Part shown: piece by piece, positions 1 to 13,580 of the stretch | Numbering within the stretch: position 1 is the stretch's first letter | Layout of the letters: each line of letters starts with the position of its first letter | Source: Andrena cerasifolii | Lineage: Eukaryota; Arthropoda; Insecta; Hymenoptera; Andrenidae | Assembly: GCF_050908995.1 (NCBI RefSeq) | Contig: NC_135130.1 | Span: forward strand, 7,619,001-7,683,000 | DNA: 64,000 nucleotides | Direction: 5' to 3' | Notes under the pieces: model-generated | Database searches by the model: none | The model's input: only the letters and a program-made list of their open reading frames with translations | Told to the model about the DNA's origin: nothing | Program-made: the position numbers and the translations under genes

Positions 1-3000
1 AAAAAAAGGAGAAGAAAATCGGGGGTTGATCTCTGTTTTTCGTTATAGATGAATGTCTGCAACGACGATCGAAGCACCGCGCAGATTTTTAGAAGGGTCA
101 CAGGAAAATGGGGTTGGACGGAGATTTGTTTCGTCTTCTGAGGATTTTCCACCTGTATTTCTTTACCTCGCGACATCCCTTATACCTCACTTTATCCTGA
201 TGCTTAGAAAGCTCGAAAAAAAATCACGAACCTTCAATTCAGCTTTTTCTTTTAAATTCAGTTCTGAAAAATAATTGAATTCCATGGAAAGATTTTAGCA
301 AGGAAGAGTAGGAAAATACTTGGGAAAGTAGAATTCTTCATCGATTCTCTTCCACTTGACTTTTTATTTTCTAGGATTTAGTTAGTCTGGACTCAAGGTT
401 TGTTCGATCATTTTTCGAAATTTTGGTTTAGTAATACATCTTGCAAATTTCCTTCGCCTCCCTCCGTAACCAGTGAATTAATTACTGGCAGCGATTTAAG
501 TTCCCCAGTTTATGGGATGCGTTCCTGAGTACACCGGCGGAAGATGATGCGCAAGATAATCAAAGTTTCATGCAAATTACCAGCACGGCGGTATCGATAC
601 ATCGACGCGAGCGGCGTAGGTGCCTCGTCGGGATTCGAAGGTAACTGGATAAATAGCGATTATGGGTAATTAGGTGGCTTTCAGATAAGGCTCGTTATTC
701 GCACGGAAACTGCGAAAATGGTATAAAATCGCGATCGCTCCGAGCTGATATTACCGTTTTACTAATCGATATCTAAGGTAGAACGGAGCCACTTTGAATC
801 GAGGGAAAAAAGAGCCACCGCTGTGGAGTACAAAGGAATTGCTAATTAGTAGAAATAAGGGATTTCTAGGTGAGTTTTTATGTATAGATACAATGTTCCC
901 AATGGGGGATTAATAGGAATAACATACCACAAAGTAATTTGTTTAGGAATGTGGGGTTGATTTTGGGATCAAAGGGGTTGCTTACTAAAACTAAAAGCAA
1001 TTAACAGATTAAACGTTTCGAATTTAAGTGTAATCTCGTTAATCGAATTTCGTAAAATGTGAAGCAATTTGTTTATGGAGATCAGGATTAATTAACCAGA
1101 AAGAGACTGTTGCTTTCGAATTGGATTGTACTTAAAAATAGAGGGGCATGTTAAAGTAAATCCTTGGGATTTATATTCGAATTTATATAGAATTGTATTA
1201 TAATATAAATAAAATATTAATAATCAATAATCAATTTAATGAAAAAAAACGTACGACACACACTTTAAGCACACAGTAATTCCACTGAAATCATGGAAAT
1301 GTGAATCTACAATTAATAAGCGGGTGATATGGGGCAAGTAAATTATTCGTCCAGTAGAACTCGATTAAATATCGCACAATCAATCATCGATTACGTGCCA
1401 ACTAATTATTAGTATAAGTGGAATTCAAATATTAGTCAATTACATGCTACGCTTGGATATTAATAGTAAATTAATTACACGAGTTCGAAAATAATCCGAA
1501 TGGTATTACGCTCGCGGTAACTGAGGAATTTTCTCTTAAAATTCTACGAGTAATCGAAGTGTAACGTAGAAAATAAGTTCCTTTAGTTAATACACAATTC
1601 GGAGGCAATTTTAATTTCGGGGAAATTAATTTTACACGCAATGCAAATGTGTTTCTCAATATTTTATTCGAGAGGGTAATTTATTTTCAATGTGCTAGCT
1701 GTTGCTCAAGAACTCACCGCGCTTCGAAATAAGCATAGAAGGGACATACTTTTGAATACAGAAAAGACTGAGGACAGCCTAGGTGAACGTTTGTACGTTT
1801 TGAAGATAAATGGATCCTCCACTCTAAATGGTTTATTTCGTGCGAGGGGTGAAACCACCATTATTTATTTCAGCATCTCCGACGCGGCATATGCGCCAGA
1901 ACTCTCTCGCTTTCCCGAATCTTTTTAGTGCCACAGGCTGTATCGCTAATAATATTCGTAAGATGTTATATATCGAATTTCTGGTTGCACAGTTTTACTG
2001 TATCTTTCCATTGGGGAGTGTCGTATAAACTGGCGATGGGTGCGCGGTTAATAATACAGAGGTCATTCGCTCGAATAATATTTATTGAAAAAGATTTTCA
2101 AAATAACAGACACCGAGTGTTAAAATAATACAGAGCTGCGCGTGTCTGGCTATAGGCGAACCTCTTCCACTTGAATTCCCTTTTACGCCATCGTATAAAT
2201 ATACATTTTCAAAGCCCATACTATTAGCAATTTCACTTAGCACTATTTAGACACTTTTTTGTTAAACACTTCAGGAGCAGATTAACGCTTCTTCCCAATT
2301 AATTTAAAATGAATATCCATCGAGAAGCAATATATTATCACAGTAGTATATTTTTGTAGCCTGAGATTAATTAAAAGGTTACCCATCATTTTAAAAATGT
2401 GAACTGTAATTCCCCTAAATATGCTCGATAAATAATCAAAAGCTTTTCTTTCTGTGATTCTTGAAGAGAATATTCTCCCATCTATTTTCGAATTATATTA
2501 TACATATAAGAAGAAAGGTGGTGAACTCTCGTGGAATGCTGAGCAGGGCACTCCATCGAGAATTTTAAGTGAAATTGTTGGTAACTTTGTAAATACATTG
2601 AAAGTTCGTATTAATCTCGGCAATTTTTGCGTGATGTAATTCTCAAGATGTAATAAGCCAGTGGTCGACCACGCTGCTGGAGCGGGGCGGAATGGTAAAA
2701 GGGCAGTTCGAGTGAAACTAGTCCGTCTATAGTCAGACACACTTACTGCCCCATATATTCCAACTTTGTCATAATATCCTCGCGTATCTTCCATTTTCCG
2801 CGAGATAAGAATAAGCGAAACTTTAAATCTTCCAAAAATTCAGCATATATGCAATACATTTTACGCCACAGTAGTTCGCAACATTATACAACTTCCCTCA
2901 TACATTCTACTTTCAAACTTGCTTAGAGTAATAATTATCGATTACGAACAAATCTATTTTCTTAGAACGAAATCGCGAAGAAAAGAATAATAATGACAAT

Positions 3001-4856
3001 AATAAAGATGAAAAAATAAACATTAACATATTTAAATAAATGACTCTTTTATTGCCATATCATTAATAATATTAGGTTATTATATTAGAAATTATATTCT
3101 AATTTCTTCGTTTCTTAATTTAAATCAAATAAAAAAAATTCGTTCCCATTTCTCTTCTTCTTTATTTTCATTAAGCCCCTCAAGTAGACTTTCAAAAGCC
3201 TATTTTCTGATTTAACATACAACACTTGCCCAAGAATTTAAAACCACCATTCCACAATATTCCCTCGCCAAAATTCCACAGACTACCATAGAATACAAAC
3301 TATGTATCAAAGATGAAAGGTAATCACTCCGACAAAATTCTCACCTATTATTCATTACTTTTTACACTCCCTGTCGAATAAATCTTGATTCACGAACCCC
3401 CGTGCGTGATTCCACCTCGAGACCTTTAGACGTGCATACACCCCGGTATTTATCATGAATTGGGAGTATGTTGTTTCAGGATTTCTCATTTAAAATTACC
3501 TCTGCAACCCCCTGAAGACGTATTGGCAATTTCCTTCTGGTACACTATGCATAATATTGGTGTTTGCGCGATGCAAGAGGCACCAGTGTATCCGTCGCGC
3601 TCTCATTTTATTCATATCACTTTAAGGGATCGCGGCCCCGAACATCCCTCTGTATTATTCACGCGGCGCAGGTGTCGGCGGGTTCTGCGAGCAACTCAGC
3701 CCGAATAAACGTTTCGTCAACTTGACCCAACTGCGCCTCGTAGCTTGTAATTGATAAACGAGCCGGTCGTGCGAATATATTCGCCACGTCCTGGATATTT
3801 CACAGGCAGTTGCCGCGGATGCCGAAGATCGTCGCCCCTTCGCCTTCGCGGGGGTTGAACGTCGTGACTTTTTGTTGATCGACAGAAAGTCATTGTTAAA
3901 CCCGGGTCTGTTTTATTCAAGGCTGAGTGTGCGTGGACTAATAATTTTGGAATTTAATTGGTCTTCATTTCAATTTCAGCTTCGTGCTTGGGATTTTTCA
4001 AAATGGTAAAGATGTATTATTAGGGTTGAGGGTTGTTAGCTTTTTTTGTGGTCTTAATTGAATTTGGGAGATTTTGAGAAGAGAATTGTCAAGTTAGAAA
4101 TTCCAGTTTGAAAAGGTAGGTTTTGGGAAGTTTGTTGCTAAATTTCTGGTAGCGCGTTATTAATTTCTCGAGTCTTTAAAGGTATTAAGTTTTTCATCTA
4201 AATCTCTCTGTTAATAATAAAGGGACTTTGTTGAAATATTAAATGAAGAGTGGAACTGAGAGAAGGTGACAAAAAATGGAATAATTTTTGTTATTTAACA
4301 GTGTCTATGTATCGCAATTGGACCTTGCAAATAATTATTTTCCCGGACGAGGTGAGTTTTAAAATTTCAGCACTTGGTTACTCTGATACCCGAGGGGTCC
4401 AATTAATAATTTTTGCGAATATCGGCGCGCCTGATTATGCGGCGGTTTAATCCGTTTTAATATCGAGTCGCTAAAACTCGTCTCAGCAGGATCCGAGGAA
4501 GCGGATTAACGCAGCGCGTCATTTTCTGGATTAAACCAGAAACACTGTCCCTCCGCTTCCTCCTCGTCCTTCGCATTTTTCTCCCATTACCAAGGAATTC
4601 CAGTCCTCGCCATCACTTCCAGAGGCCGTTCAATTAATTCTCCGTGACAATTAAAAGCGGGGGAGTGGGGTAATGGCGGATTTGCAAACGTTTCATTCTT
4701 GCTCAACGAAAAGTATTAAAATGATGCGAATCATTGGGGATTCGAGACGATCGAGGTGCAAATTATTAATTGAAATTGAAGGGTTATAAAATGTGATTAA
4801 TTTGTACAGTTGAATAGCGAAAATTGAAAGAAATTTCAAAATTCTTATAGTAGATA
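1..4856. other. Non-coding stretch
   Basis: AT-rich sequence with a slightly GC-richer patch at 3560-3900. Only short, unconvincing frames; no repeat structure recognised. Confidence 0.6.

Positions 4857-4932
<76 letters not shown>
4857..4932. repeat. (ATT)n microsatellite
   Basis: About 25 uninterrupted ATT units, directly followed by the CGGGTATCGTGCCC motif described in the next entry. Confidence 0.98.
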
Positions 4933-5100
4933 TCACGGGTATCGTGCCCTTTAGTTTACAATAATAATAATTCAAAACGAAGGATTACATATAGAATTAA
5001 AACTAGAACTTAAACTTAAGCAACAACTAAAACTAAAGAGAGAAACAAAATAAAAACAAAGCTGAATAAAAACTGCTGAAGCTAAAATTAAAATTAACAA
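4933..5100 (-). mobile_element. Possible 3' end of a LINE/SINE with (AAT)n tail
   Basis: Read on the minus strand, TTAGTTTAC-like sequence, GGGCACGATACCCG and then an AAT tail form a hairpin plus simple-repeat tail, as at retroelement 3' ends. A similar motif followed by a TTTA repeat occurs at 43478-43535. The body is AT-rich and has no coding capacity. Confidence 0.35.
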
Positions 5101-5236
5101 GGAGTAACGTATGACCAGGTGGAAAGGAGAAATACTTCTTTAGAGGCGATACATGACAGAAATGGGAATATTGTATTATTTAATCAAAAGGATATAAAAA
5201 ATGAGTTATGAATTGTTTGCTGATTTTAATATTTAA

Positions 5237-5575
5237 GGATCTACATACTCTGTTTCGAGGGGTCTCCTTACTTTGAAGCTCTGAAAATAGGGCACATTTT
5301 GCAGAATTTGTTAAAAGAAATGTGTCGAGTACTATAATTTCAAACTTTGCTTGTTTATTAATTGATATTCGCCAGCCAGAATCATGGTCGCCAGCAACAA
5401 ACATTTTTCAAACCCTCTTTATTACTACCACTATAACTTCGAACAAAATTATTATTATTGCATAAAAGAATTTGAGTTTGAAATTACAGTACTCGACACA
5501 TTTCTTTTAAAAAATTCTCCAAAATGTGCCCTATTTTCAGAGCTTCAAAGTAAGGAGACCCCTCAAAGAAAATAC
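5237..5575. repeat. Inverted repeat with arms of about 110 bp
   Basis: The left arm (5237-5345) and right arm (5465-5575) are near-identical reverse complements; both contain GGGGTCTCCTTACTTTGAAG and ATGTGTCGAGTACT in opposite orientation. The spacer of about 120 bp is AT-rich. Probably a foldback or MITE-like element; no target duplication was recognised. Confidence 0.8.
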
Positions 5576-6542
5576 GCGAGTTCGTAGCCTGGACCAATTG
5601 GGAAATTAGAACCTGGAACGAAGCCGACCGTTAGACTCGTAACTTCTAGTTTCTAAATGTAATGAACGCCTCCCTTAGTTTACGGTAGGTACCATTTAAA
5701 GCAGGAGTCAGGTGGGATCTTCGTTCAGGTGATAATCCTGCCACTTCTACTGCAACCTACCCTGAAAAGTGGAGTCCCAATTCGTTCGTTTTCCGTGGTA
5801 ATTGCAGTCGACCCACCCCCATTGCGTGCCTTGAACAGACATCCCCTTTTCCCTCCACAGTATCTAAGATTAATTCACCATTCGTCAGAGCACGCACGCA
5901 GCTCTCGCGTTGTTGGCACGCCTCGCCATTTTACCCTGCTGAAACCCCCATGAATTTATCGAAACCAACCCCCCGCCCCCAGGCTTCCAGTCTCCAACGT
6001 GCCTCGAATTTTTCCGTTCCCCCTTCGTCTTCAAGGGCAGAAGAGATCTTGTGTTATTCAGCTCCCCCTTTTGTCCCTCCACCGCCACCACCGTGTTTGC
6101 TCTCGAGACGGTGGGTTTGAACTAAGAGTTAGACATCACTTGATCTTGTTTCGTTGCTGACTTAAAGTATCAGGAGACGAAGTTCGGCGAAGAATACGGT
6201 AGCTACCGCTGGGACTAGCTGACAAATGGCGGATTACGGGGAATTAGGATTGCAAATGTCGGCGGAGCGGCCCGCCCAGGGGGAGGATTCGGGATCCCAT
6301 CGGAATCTCACGCAGGGAAATTATCAGCTATCAGACGCGGGAAAGATTGTTCATATTTTATTCGACAGACTGTGCTTGTCCTTTTTATAACTTCGCTGGA
6401 GTTCTTGTCACTTAGACGATACAATTTGTGTAATAAATAGTCAAAAGGTATTTAGAGGTACGTATATGTATATGTGCGCAGTTTAGCCGCATACGTGTCA
6501 AGGATGTTGACCAAATTTGAGTTCGAAATTAGGGAGGGTTTA
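5576..6542. other. Non-coding stretch
   Basis: Moderately GC-rich at 5.75-6.3 kb with pyrimidine-rich runs, but no gene or repeat recognised. Confidence 0.55.
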
Positions 6543-7168
6543 AGGGGTCATTCTACTTTGATCGGTCGAAAAATTAGGCCAGTTTTACAGATTTTTTTCT
6601 GAGTAAATACAACGTATAATGAAATAAAACTTTTAGGTATTTATTAAGCTACTCTTATATTAGACAAAAAAAATTAAAAAAATTTTTTTTAATTTGTTTT
6701 AATTGTTTCTTACAGCATCAATGTGTCACCTAAAACAATGGGGTGGTATGTTTGTGGCGCAGGTGATTTCCCGGCTCAGGGTTATCTGAAACCAAAAATT
6801 CGAAAAGTTTCTTAATCCTTATGAGTGTCGCTGTCGCCCCTAGCTCAATTAACAATTTTTGTTGAAAAGTAACAAAATGGCGACGATTTGAAAAAAAACG
6901 TTTGACGAAACACATCAAAGGGGATGTTTTCTCGGGCATTCCCCAGGAAAACTCTTGGTTATTTTTCGACAAAAATTATTAACTGAGCTGCGGGCGATAG
7001 CGACACACACACAGATTAAGAATCATTAACAAAAATCTTTTTAATTTTTTTTTGTATAGTATAAGAGTAGCTTAACAAATACCAAAAATATTTATTTCAA
7101 TATATGTTGTATTTATTCAGGAAAAAATCTTTAAAAAAGGCTTCACTTTTCAAAGTAGAATGACCTCA
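6543..7168. mobile_element. TA-flanked palindromic element (AGGGGTC termini)
   Basis: The left end TA+AGGGGTCATTCTACTTTG (6541-6560) mirrors the right end CAAAGTAGAATGACCTCATG (7151-7170). The whole 626 bp folds: for example, GTGTCGCTGTCGCCC near 6823 pairs with GGGCGATAGCGACAC near 6993. TA flank and short AGGGGT terminus suggest a Tc1/mariner-type MITE. No transposase is encoded. Confidence 0.75.
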
Positions 7169-8392
7169 TGATTTAAAAAAGTTGTTTAAAAAATACAGTA
7201 ATCTTTACCTGTTTCCCAGCACCAACTTTGACATCCCATATTTTTCAAACAGTTGCGAAACCAGCAAAATGGTAAGGACCCAAAATTGATCGATGGAATG
7301 ACCGAAAACGGCGCTTTCGAATTAACAACCCCAATGGGAAGAATGGCTATATAATTATTTGGAGCAGCATAATACCGATGAAATTCCTGGATCGCGTGAA
7401 ATATGAAAATAGGAAAATCCCAGAGAGAAGATTGAAGGTTTTGAAAGCGTTGCCCGACATTTATAACGCCTCTGATAAACAGCGAGATATCCACGATATC
7501 CGATGGACGTTTATTAAATTTCTCGTCGCGGACAAGCGTAACGGCCGTCTAACGGAAATTGATAAATTCTTGCCAGTAATTGGCGCTCTTAATCGCCGCG
7601 TATTTACTCAATTAAAGTCGATATCCAACGGCGATGTTAAATTACCGCTTAACTGATCGTAAATCACTGAAACTCGGCTTGAATAATTCCATCCCTTGAC
7701 TGAAGATCCTCTTCGCATGGAACGTAAAAGCAATGGCCCTTTCTTTTATTTGTCTTTGAACTACAATTAGTGCGGGCACTTTACGAGTAACAGAAAATAG
7801 TTTGACGAATGGTTTACACAGTTACCGTGGCTCTCCGGCGAAGTAATTCCCAAAGACACATTTCACGCTGCGTTGGCTACTACGCTGCTTTCTTGACAAA
7901 TTCAACAAATATCCTTAATTACACCGCCCCGGGAACTTGAAAGCACAAAGTTCCCGTGGAATGCGCTCCGCAGCTACGGAGAATCCCAATTCTCAGGTAG
8001 ACACAATGGTAACGCTAGTGGTATTAATTTTATGAGCGAAGTTTCGCAATTTAACGCAAGAGATCGCGGAAAATGCGATCGTATCGCGCGAGGTGCTACC
8101 CCCCAGACGCTCGAAACTTGGTATCGCTTTGAAGACCGATTTGCTTAAATAATCACGCGCGTTTGCTTTAACTAAAGACTTCAATTTTCACCCCTCCGCT
8201 GTTGGATGAAAAATTCATGAACGCCTCGTTCACTTATTTAGGTGAAACACGGGGGATTATGATGTGGAACGAGATTTCGCCACGGGAAGAGGGAAAAGTT
8301 GGATTGTATGATTAGGTTTAATGTAGCAGACTCAGAAGAGAATTAATTGAGATCACACACGCACTTTGCGTTTGGCATGTATTCGTGCTACA
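7169..8392. other. Non-coding stretch
   Basis: Frames of 60-100 codons on both strands around 7.2-7.65 kb, none recognised. No repeats seen. Confidence 0.55.
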
Positions 8393-9037
8393 TTAGCGTG
8401 GCCCTTATTTATACGTGTCGAAATTATTTTTTGTATTCCTTTCCTCTCACCCCCTAGAACGGTGCCATTTGATAAAAAAAAATAGTCCCTGAAAAAGTTT
8501 ATTGCAATCGGACAATAAAGTTTAGAATTTATCAATTGTTTGAATTTGAAGAATTTCTCAAAAATGGTAAGCCCTATCGAAATTTCGTTCAAATAATATT
8601 AAAAGAGCATTCAATTTTCTACAAATAATGTATATATAATTTTTTTGTGCTTCCAACCATTTATTAGATAATATCGTTTGAATATAGAGAAGTCGGCGCT
8701 TCACGCGCCCGGCGTGACGTATTGTCTATACGCGCGTATCGCTGACCTCTCTATATTCAAACGCTATTATCTAAAAAATGGTTGGAGGCACGAGAAAATT
8801 CTATATACATTAATTGTAGAAAATTGAATGCTCCTTTAATATTATTTGAAGAAAATTTCGATAGGGCTTACCGTTTTTGAGAAATTCTTCAAATTCTAAA
8901 CTTTAAGGCCTGGTCGGCACCCTTTCCTGTTGTTCGATTGCAATAATCTTTTTCAGGGACTATTTTTTTTTTAAATGTAACCATATTAGGAGGTGAGAGC
9001 AAAAGAAATCGCAGGTTGAAAATGAGGGCCACCCTAA
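8393..9037 (+). mobile_element. hAT-like palindromic MITE, copy 1
   Basis: Termini are TTAGCGTGGCCCTTATTT on the left and GGGCCACCCTAA on the right, flanked by direct TGCTACA at 8386-8392 and 9038-9044. The arms are reverse complements over about 290 bp each, around a GC-rich loop at 8690-8750. The 7-8 bp target duplication and terminal pattern suggest hAT. Three further copies are at 11.76, 46.64 and 55.20 kb. Orientation is defined by this copy. Confidence 0.8.
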
Positions 9038-9044
9038 TGCTACA

Positions 9045-11579
9045 TAAGGGGTGACCAGAAAGTAAGCTTCAGGTAAACCCAAACCTATTGAAACGTAGAC
9101 CATATTTGACTCAGTAACACTAATTGATACCTTGGTTCACCACTCTGCGAATATTTCGCTGAACCCAGTCGAGGGCTTAACCAAAATAGTAATTCCCCAG
9201 CCAACGTACCGAATATTTGAAATTCGACATCGTAGAATATAGGTACACCTAACCACCGCGGCAATTATTAATAATTATTACTCAATTCGAAAATGAATGA
9301 CCCAGTATTCAGGCGTGCATAACTAGGTCACACACGCAAATAGTGAACGAAAAACGGAAGCACGTACTCACGGTGCGTAAAAAAATGCTAATTCCAGTGT
9401 CTACCGATTATTTCTACTTCGCTGAGAATACGCCCCGAGCGTGAACACTCCATTAAAGAGGGATGTGCCCAGAACGTCCCTAAAGGGTACGTACCCTTCC
9501 ATACTCCGACCTGTTGTTCCACTTTGACCATAGCCGTGCGGAAATCAACTCTCGCTATACCGTCGCCGTGCTTTCCCAACGCCTATGAGCGTTCAACGCA
9601 CGCGACGAGCCGACTGAAAAACACTTGCCACGGGAATGCAACATTTGGGTTGCAATCGCAAGGGTGGATGGATTGTTCGAGGAGAAGCGAGTCGAAAAGG
9701 GGAAATGCAGTGTTTGCGAACGAGGCATATTCATTTTTATCAAAAAATTCATGATATCGTTACGTGACAAATTTCGCGACGGTCGTTTCGAGAGCGATTA
9801 AATGTCTAATTAATTCGCAAAAAGTCACGCGGCCTAGCGGTCGTGCCAGTATTGGTAATAAATTAGCCCGAGACTGCGAATACGAAATGAACGAGATCAG
9901 CCGAGTCGGGTGAAATATGGAGACACGTTTCGGTGGTCATCGAAATTCACGGCGTGCAGGCGATTTCATGCAAATTTCGATTCGTACGGGGAAACAATAT
10001 TTAGCTTAACGATAGCCAAACGCCTGCACGTTTTGCAGTTATTATTCCTGCGTGCTGCGATTTGATTCCTCACGTGGCATTGATAGGAATCCACGGTAAA
10101 AAAACATGCACAGTCTCGCTTCGCTGCAGATTTGAATTAATTAACCATATAGTACCCGAGAAATTCTGTTTCTATGATCTTGGAAATGTGGAGTCGGGCA
10201 GTATTTGTGAAGGTAAATTACACGTTTGGGAAACATGGTTCTTTCTGTTCAATTTATACATTACTGCGGAGAAAGATAATTTTTATTAGATTTCGTAGTC
10301 AGTTTGGAAGCTTTGGAAACTGAAGGAAACTCCAAGAAGGCTGACTAAATTTGTAGAAAAATAAAAATTCATTGAATTGTCGAAAATCGAAGGAAGTGTA
10401 ATTATTCAATTTTCTTTTCCAGATCCAAGAATGAAAAATCACGAGTTTCTATGAGGGAGAATATTCAACATTTTGACGACTGCATTGAGGTGAGTCCAAA
10501 CTCCGATCTCGGCTTTTTTTAGCAATTTTTTGGTGTCATAAATTTCCATAGAATCCTGCAAACTGATGTATAATTTTTAATAGAGAGATCGGTGTCGAGT
10601 GCCCGGAACAAATGGCAGAAAATTCATTAAAGCACATAACCTCCAGCTTCGTACTGAAACGTCCCGAACATTCCCCAACTGTGAAACAAAATGGAGCAGC
10701 GCAAACGATTATACAAAATTAACGTGGAATTTTCAGGGTGTTAAATTAAATTTTCCAACGGTGTCAGAGTTAGTTCTGTCAGCAAAGCTATCCAATGCTG
10801 GAAACTATAAAATCAAATCAGCCTCTCACCCCCTTTGCACATTTCACGCGACACAGAATTTTCTGAAAAAATTTCTCTTTAAAAAATTATAGCTCATTCT
10901 CAAATACGAAGTATATTCTTCTGTTCTATTTTTTTCGCAGAAAGTACTAAGTAGCGAAAGTAGGAAGAAATCGCGATTAGCTAGGCGATCAGATAGGAGA
11001 AACATTTCGACACGAGAAAGTGGAGTATTGAATGTGACCACGTGAAAGATGATCGATCGGTTATTCTGGGGAAGGTTAGTGAGATTTTGGAGCGCGGAGA
11101 ATATTTTTAACGTTGTCATCATGAGCAGGGAGGCAAATATAAACGTGGTCCTTAATGAATTCGTTTCCCGACTCGGCCGATCGCGTCCGTTGTGTTATTT
11201 TTGTCAAAAGGTTGGACGAGGCGGCCGTTGCATCTGTTGGCGATATATCAGGCCCGCAACAAAATACGTCTGCGAATCTTGGCGTTTTTTGGCCACGGGC
11301 CAGTGAATGCACGCGTTGCATTCGATACTGACCATGAGTGTTCTCGTTAACCCATTGAAACCGTGGCAACGAGGCTGAATCCCCGAATTTCAGAGCGATC
11401 GAGAATTTCAGGAGATATTATCGAGAGTGGTTAGCGTATGTTTTTAATCTATATATAAATACTTGGAACGGTGGACATTATTGTGTATACTATCAAAATC
11501 ACAACCCTGCTAATATATAAAATTGAAACGTTGAAATTTTGAATATAGATTACATACGTCCTAGATTAGATTATAGGCT
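9045..11579. other. Non-coding stretch
   Basis: Mixed AT-rich DNA with GC-richer patches at 9.4-9.95 kb and 11.1-11.4 kb. No recognisable exon, RNA or element. Confidence 0.55.
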
Positions 11580-11665
11580 GTTTATAAATAATAATTACTA
11601 TATTTATAATTACTATTGTGATAAAAATATATAAATAATAATTACTATTATTTATTTTTGTCATA
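11580..11665. repeat. AT-rich imperfect tandem repeat
   Basis: ATAAATAATAATTACTAT-like units recur with small changes. Low complexity, no coding potential. Confidence 0.6.
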
Positions 11666-11759
11666 AATAATTCCCGGGTGAAACCGTGTAACGGTCAGCT
11701 ATTAAATTTGGATGAACCTGTGAAAATACTGTTTTACTCGACTGTACTGATAATATTCA

Positions 11760-12330
11760 TTAGGGTGGCTCTTACTTTGCTCTCACCTCTTAATATGGTT
11801 CTATTTCATGAAAAAATATTCCCCGAAAAAGATTATTGTAGTCAGAGAACAGGAAAGGGTGCCGACCAGACCTTAAAATTTAGAATTCATCAATAGTTTG
11901 AATTTAAAGAATTTCTCAAAAATGGTAAGCCAAATCGAAATTTTCTTCAAATAATATTAAAAGAGCGTTCAATTTTCTACAATTACTGTATATATAATTT
12001 TCTCGTGCTTCCAACCGTTTTTCAGATAATAGCGTTTGAGTATAAAGAGGTCAGCGATACGCGCGTATAGACAATACGTCACGCTGTACAGGTGGGGCGC
12101 GTGAAGTGCCGACTTCTCGATATTCAAACGCTATTATCTAAAAAATGGTTGGAAGCACGAAAAAATTATATATACAGTATTTGTAGAAAATTGAATGCTC
12201 TTTTAATATTGTTTGAACAAAATTTCGATAGGGCTTACGGTTTTTGAGAAATTCCTCAAATTCAAACCATTGATGAATTCTAAACTTAAGGCCTAGCCGG
12301 CACCCTTTCCTGTTGTCCCACTCCACCTAA
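11760..12330 (-). mobile_element. hAT-like palindromic MITE, copy 2 (right arm shortened)
   Basis: The left end TTAGGGTGGCTCTTACTTTG is the reverse complement of copy 1's right end, and the loop at 12045-12115 also reads as the reverse complement of copy 1's loop, so the whole element is inverted relative to copy 1. After CACCCTTTCCTGTTGT (12301-12316) the arm jumps to CTCCACCTAA, consistent with an internal deletion of roughly 80-100 bp. Confidence 0.75.
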
Positions 12331-13182
12331 TATAAATTATATAACATAACGATTTTTCGTAAAATCATGCTACTTCAGTTACCCTTTACAATTTTAAGCT
12401 CTCCTTCGACCAGCGCTGAACTTCGTTGGCTATGGGAGCTGGTAATTCTAATGGGTGCAGGTTTTAAACGTTGGTACTCCCGTAACCCCTCACTGTACAG
12501 TTTCTCGTGAACATATTCCTACGATGGTCCATTATGTTCATCGTGACAATTGCAATTACAGTTATCGTTTCGTTGGAAAACCGGTGAATGTGGATTGGTA
12601 AGGTTGAAGCGAAGCGTATCGAGGTTCGATAGGATGGAGAGGTCCGACGATACCTCTGGTTGGAATTCAAGGTAAACAAACAAATATTTGCTTGGAAGGT
12701 TTACGACTCGATGGTGGTTCAAACATAGATACGCAGTTCTGTCAATTGAACGGTTTACGGATCGCCGTGAAGCTAGAAGGATTACGAAAAAATTCATTTA
12801 CACCGCCATGCCTCGACGCTCTTCACCCTACCAATTCTCCTATTTGTCCGTTTCCTGGAGTGCCTGGGGTTTTCATAGACTCCTCATCCCCAATAATATA
12901 TTAAAAAAGGAGTAAATAAAAATAAACTCCGAGCTTAAAGACGTCACCGAATCATTTACACATCTTGCAAAATTTGAAAATCAAGATCGATTAAAAATAG
13001 GAAGAATAAGAATACCACTCTACTCAACCACACCAGCAACACTTGACCACCACCCTATTTCTTCCACTGTTCAATAAGGTAAGTACTGAAAGTATGGTAC
13101 AAACACCCTCTGGAGCGAAGGTAGCACAGACCAAACACCCTCCGAGTAAAGGCCAATAATCCTTGGAATCGGCAGGTAGTCG
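12331..13182. other. Region downstream of the transporter stop
   Basis: Should hold the transporter 3' UTR. I could not place a polyadenylation signal on the minus strand; no other gene seen. Confidence 0.5.
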
Positions 13183-13580
13183 TCAGGTGTCCTCAGTGCC
13201 TCTGTTCGACTCGATGTGGAAGTCCTCCTGGACCTGGACCAGGCTCTTCCGACTGGTGTCCTTAGTCAGGACGACGCAGAAGAGGGCTGTGGCCCAGCAT
13301 ATGCCTGCGCAGACCCACATGGCCTTCATCCCTCCCAGAGTGATGAACATTTCCTCGAACGTGAAGGTGCCTAGCAGCGAAACCAGCCAACCGAAGGCCA
13401 CCGTGCTCGCGGCAGCGGGGAGCTTCACTTCAGCGGGCAACGCGTCGCCCAAAAGGGACCAGGAGATCGGGCCCAGGCCCAGGTTGAAGGCGGCGAACAT
13501 GAGGCTGAGCCAGGCTGGCGGCATCCAGAAGTAGATGTCGTCGTACTCTGGGTCCAGGTCTCGTAAGCTGAAGAACCAGC
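13183..13580 (-). CDS. Sugar transporter terminal exon (TM10-TM12)
   Basis: Acceptor TTTCTTCCAG ends at 13581 and two bases complete a glycine codon. The exon encodes TM10 with GLGPISW, then LLGDALPAEVK, which matches the family GE-x-FPA-x-x-R pattern with E to D and R to K changes, then TM11-TM12 and a hydrophilic tail ending GTEDT. The stop is TGA at 13185-13183. No clear polyadenylation signal was located downstream. Confidence 0.88.
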
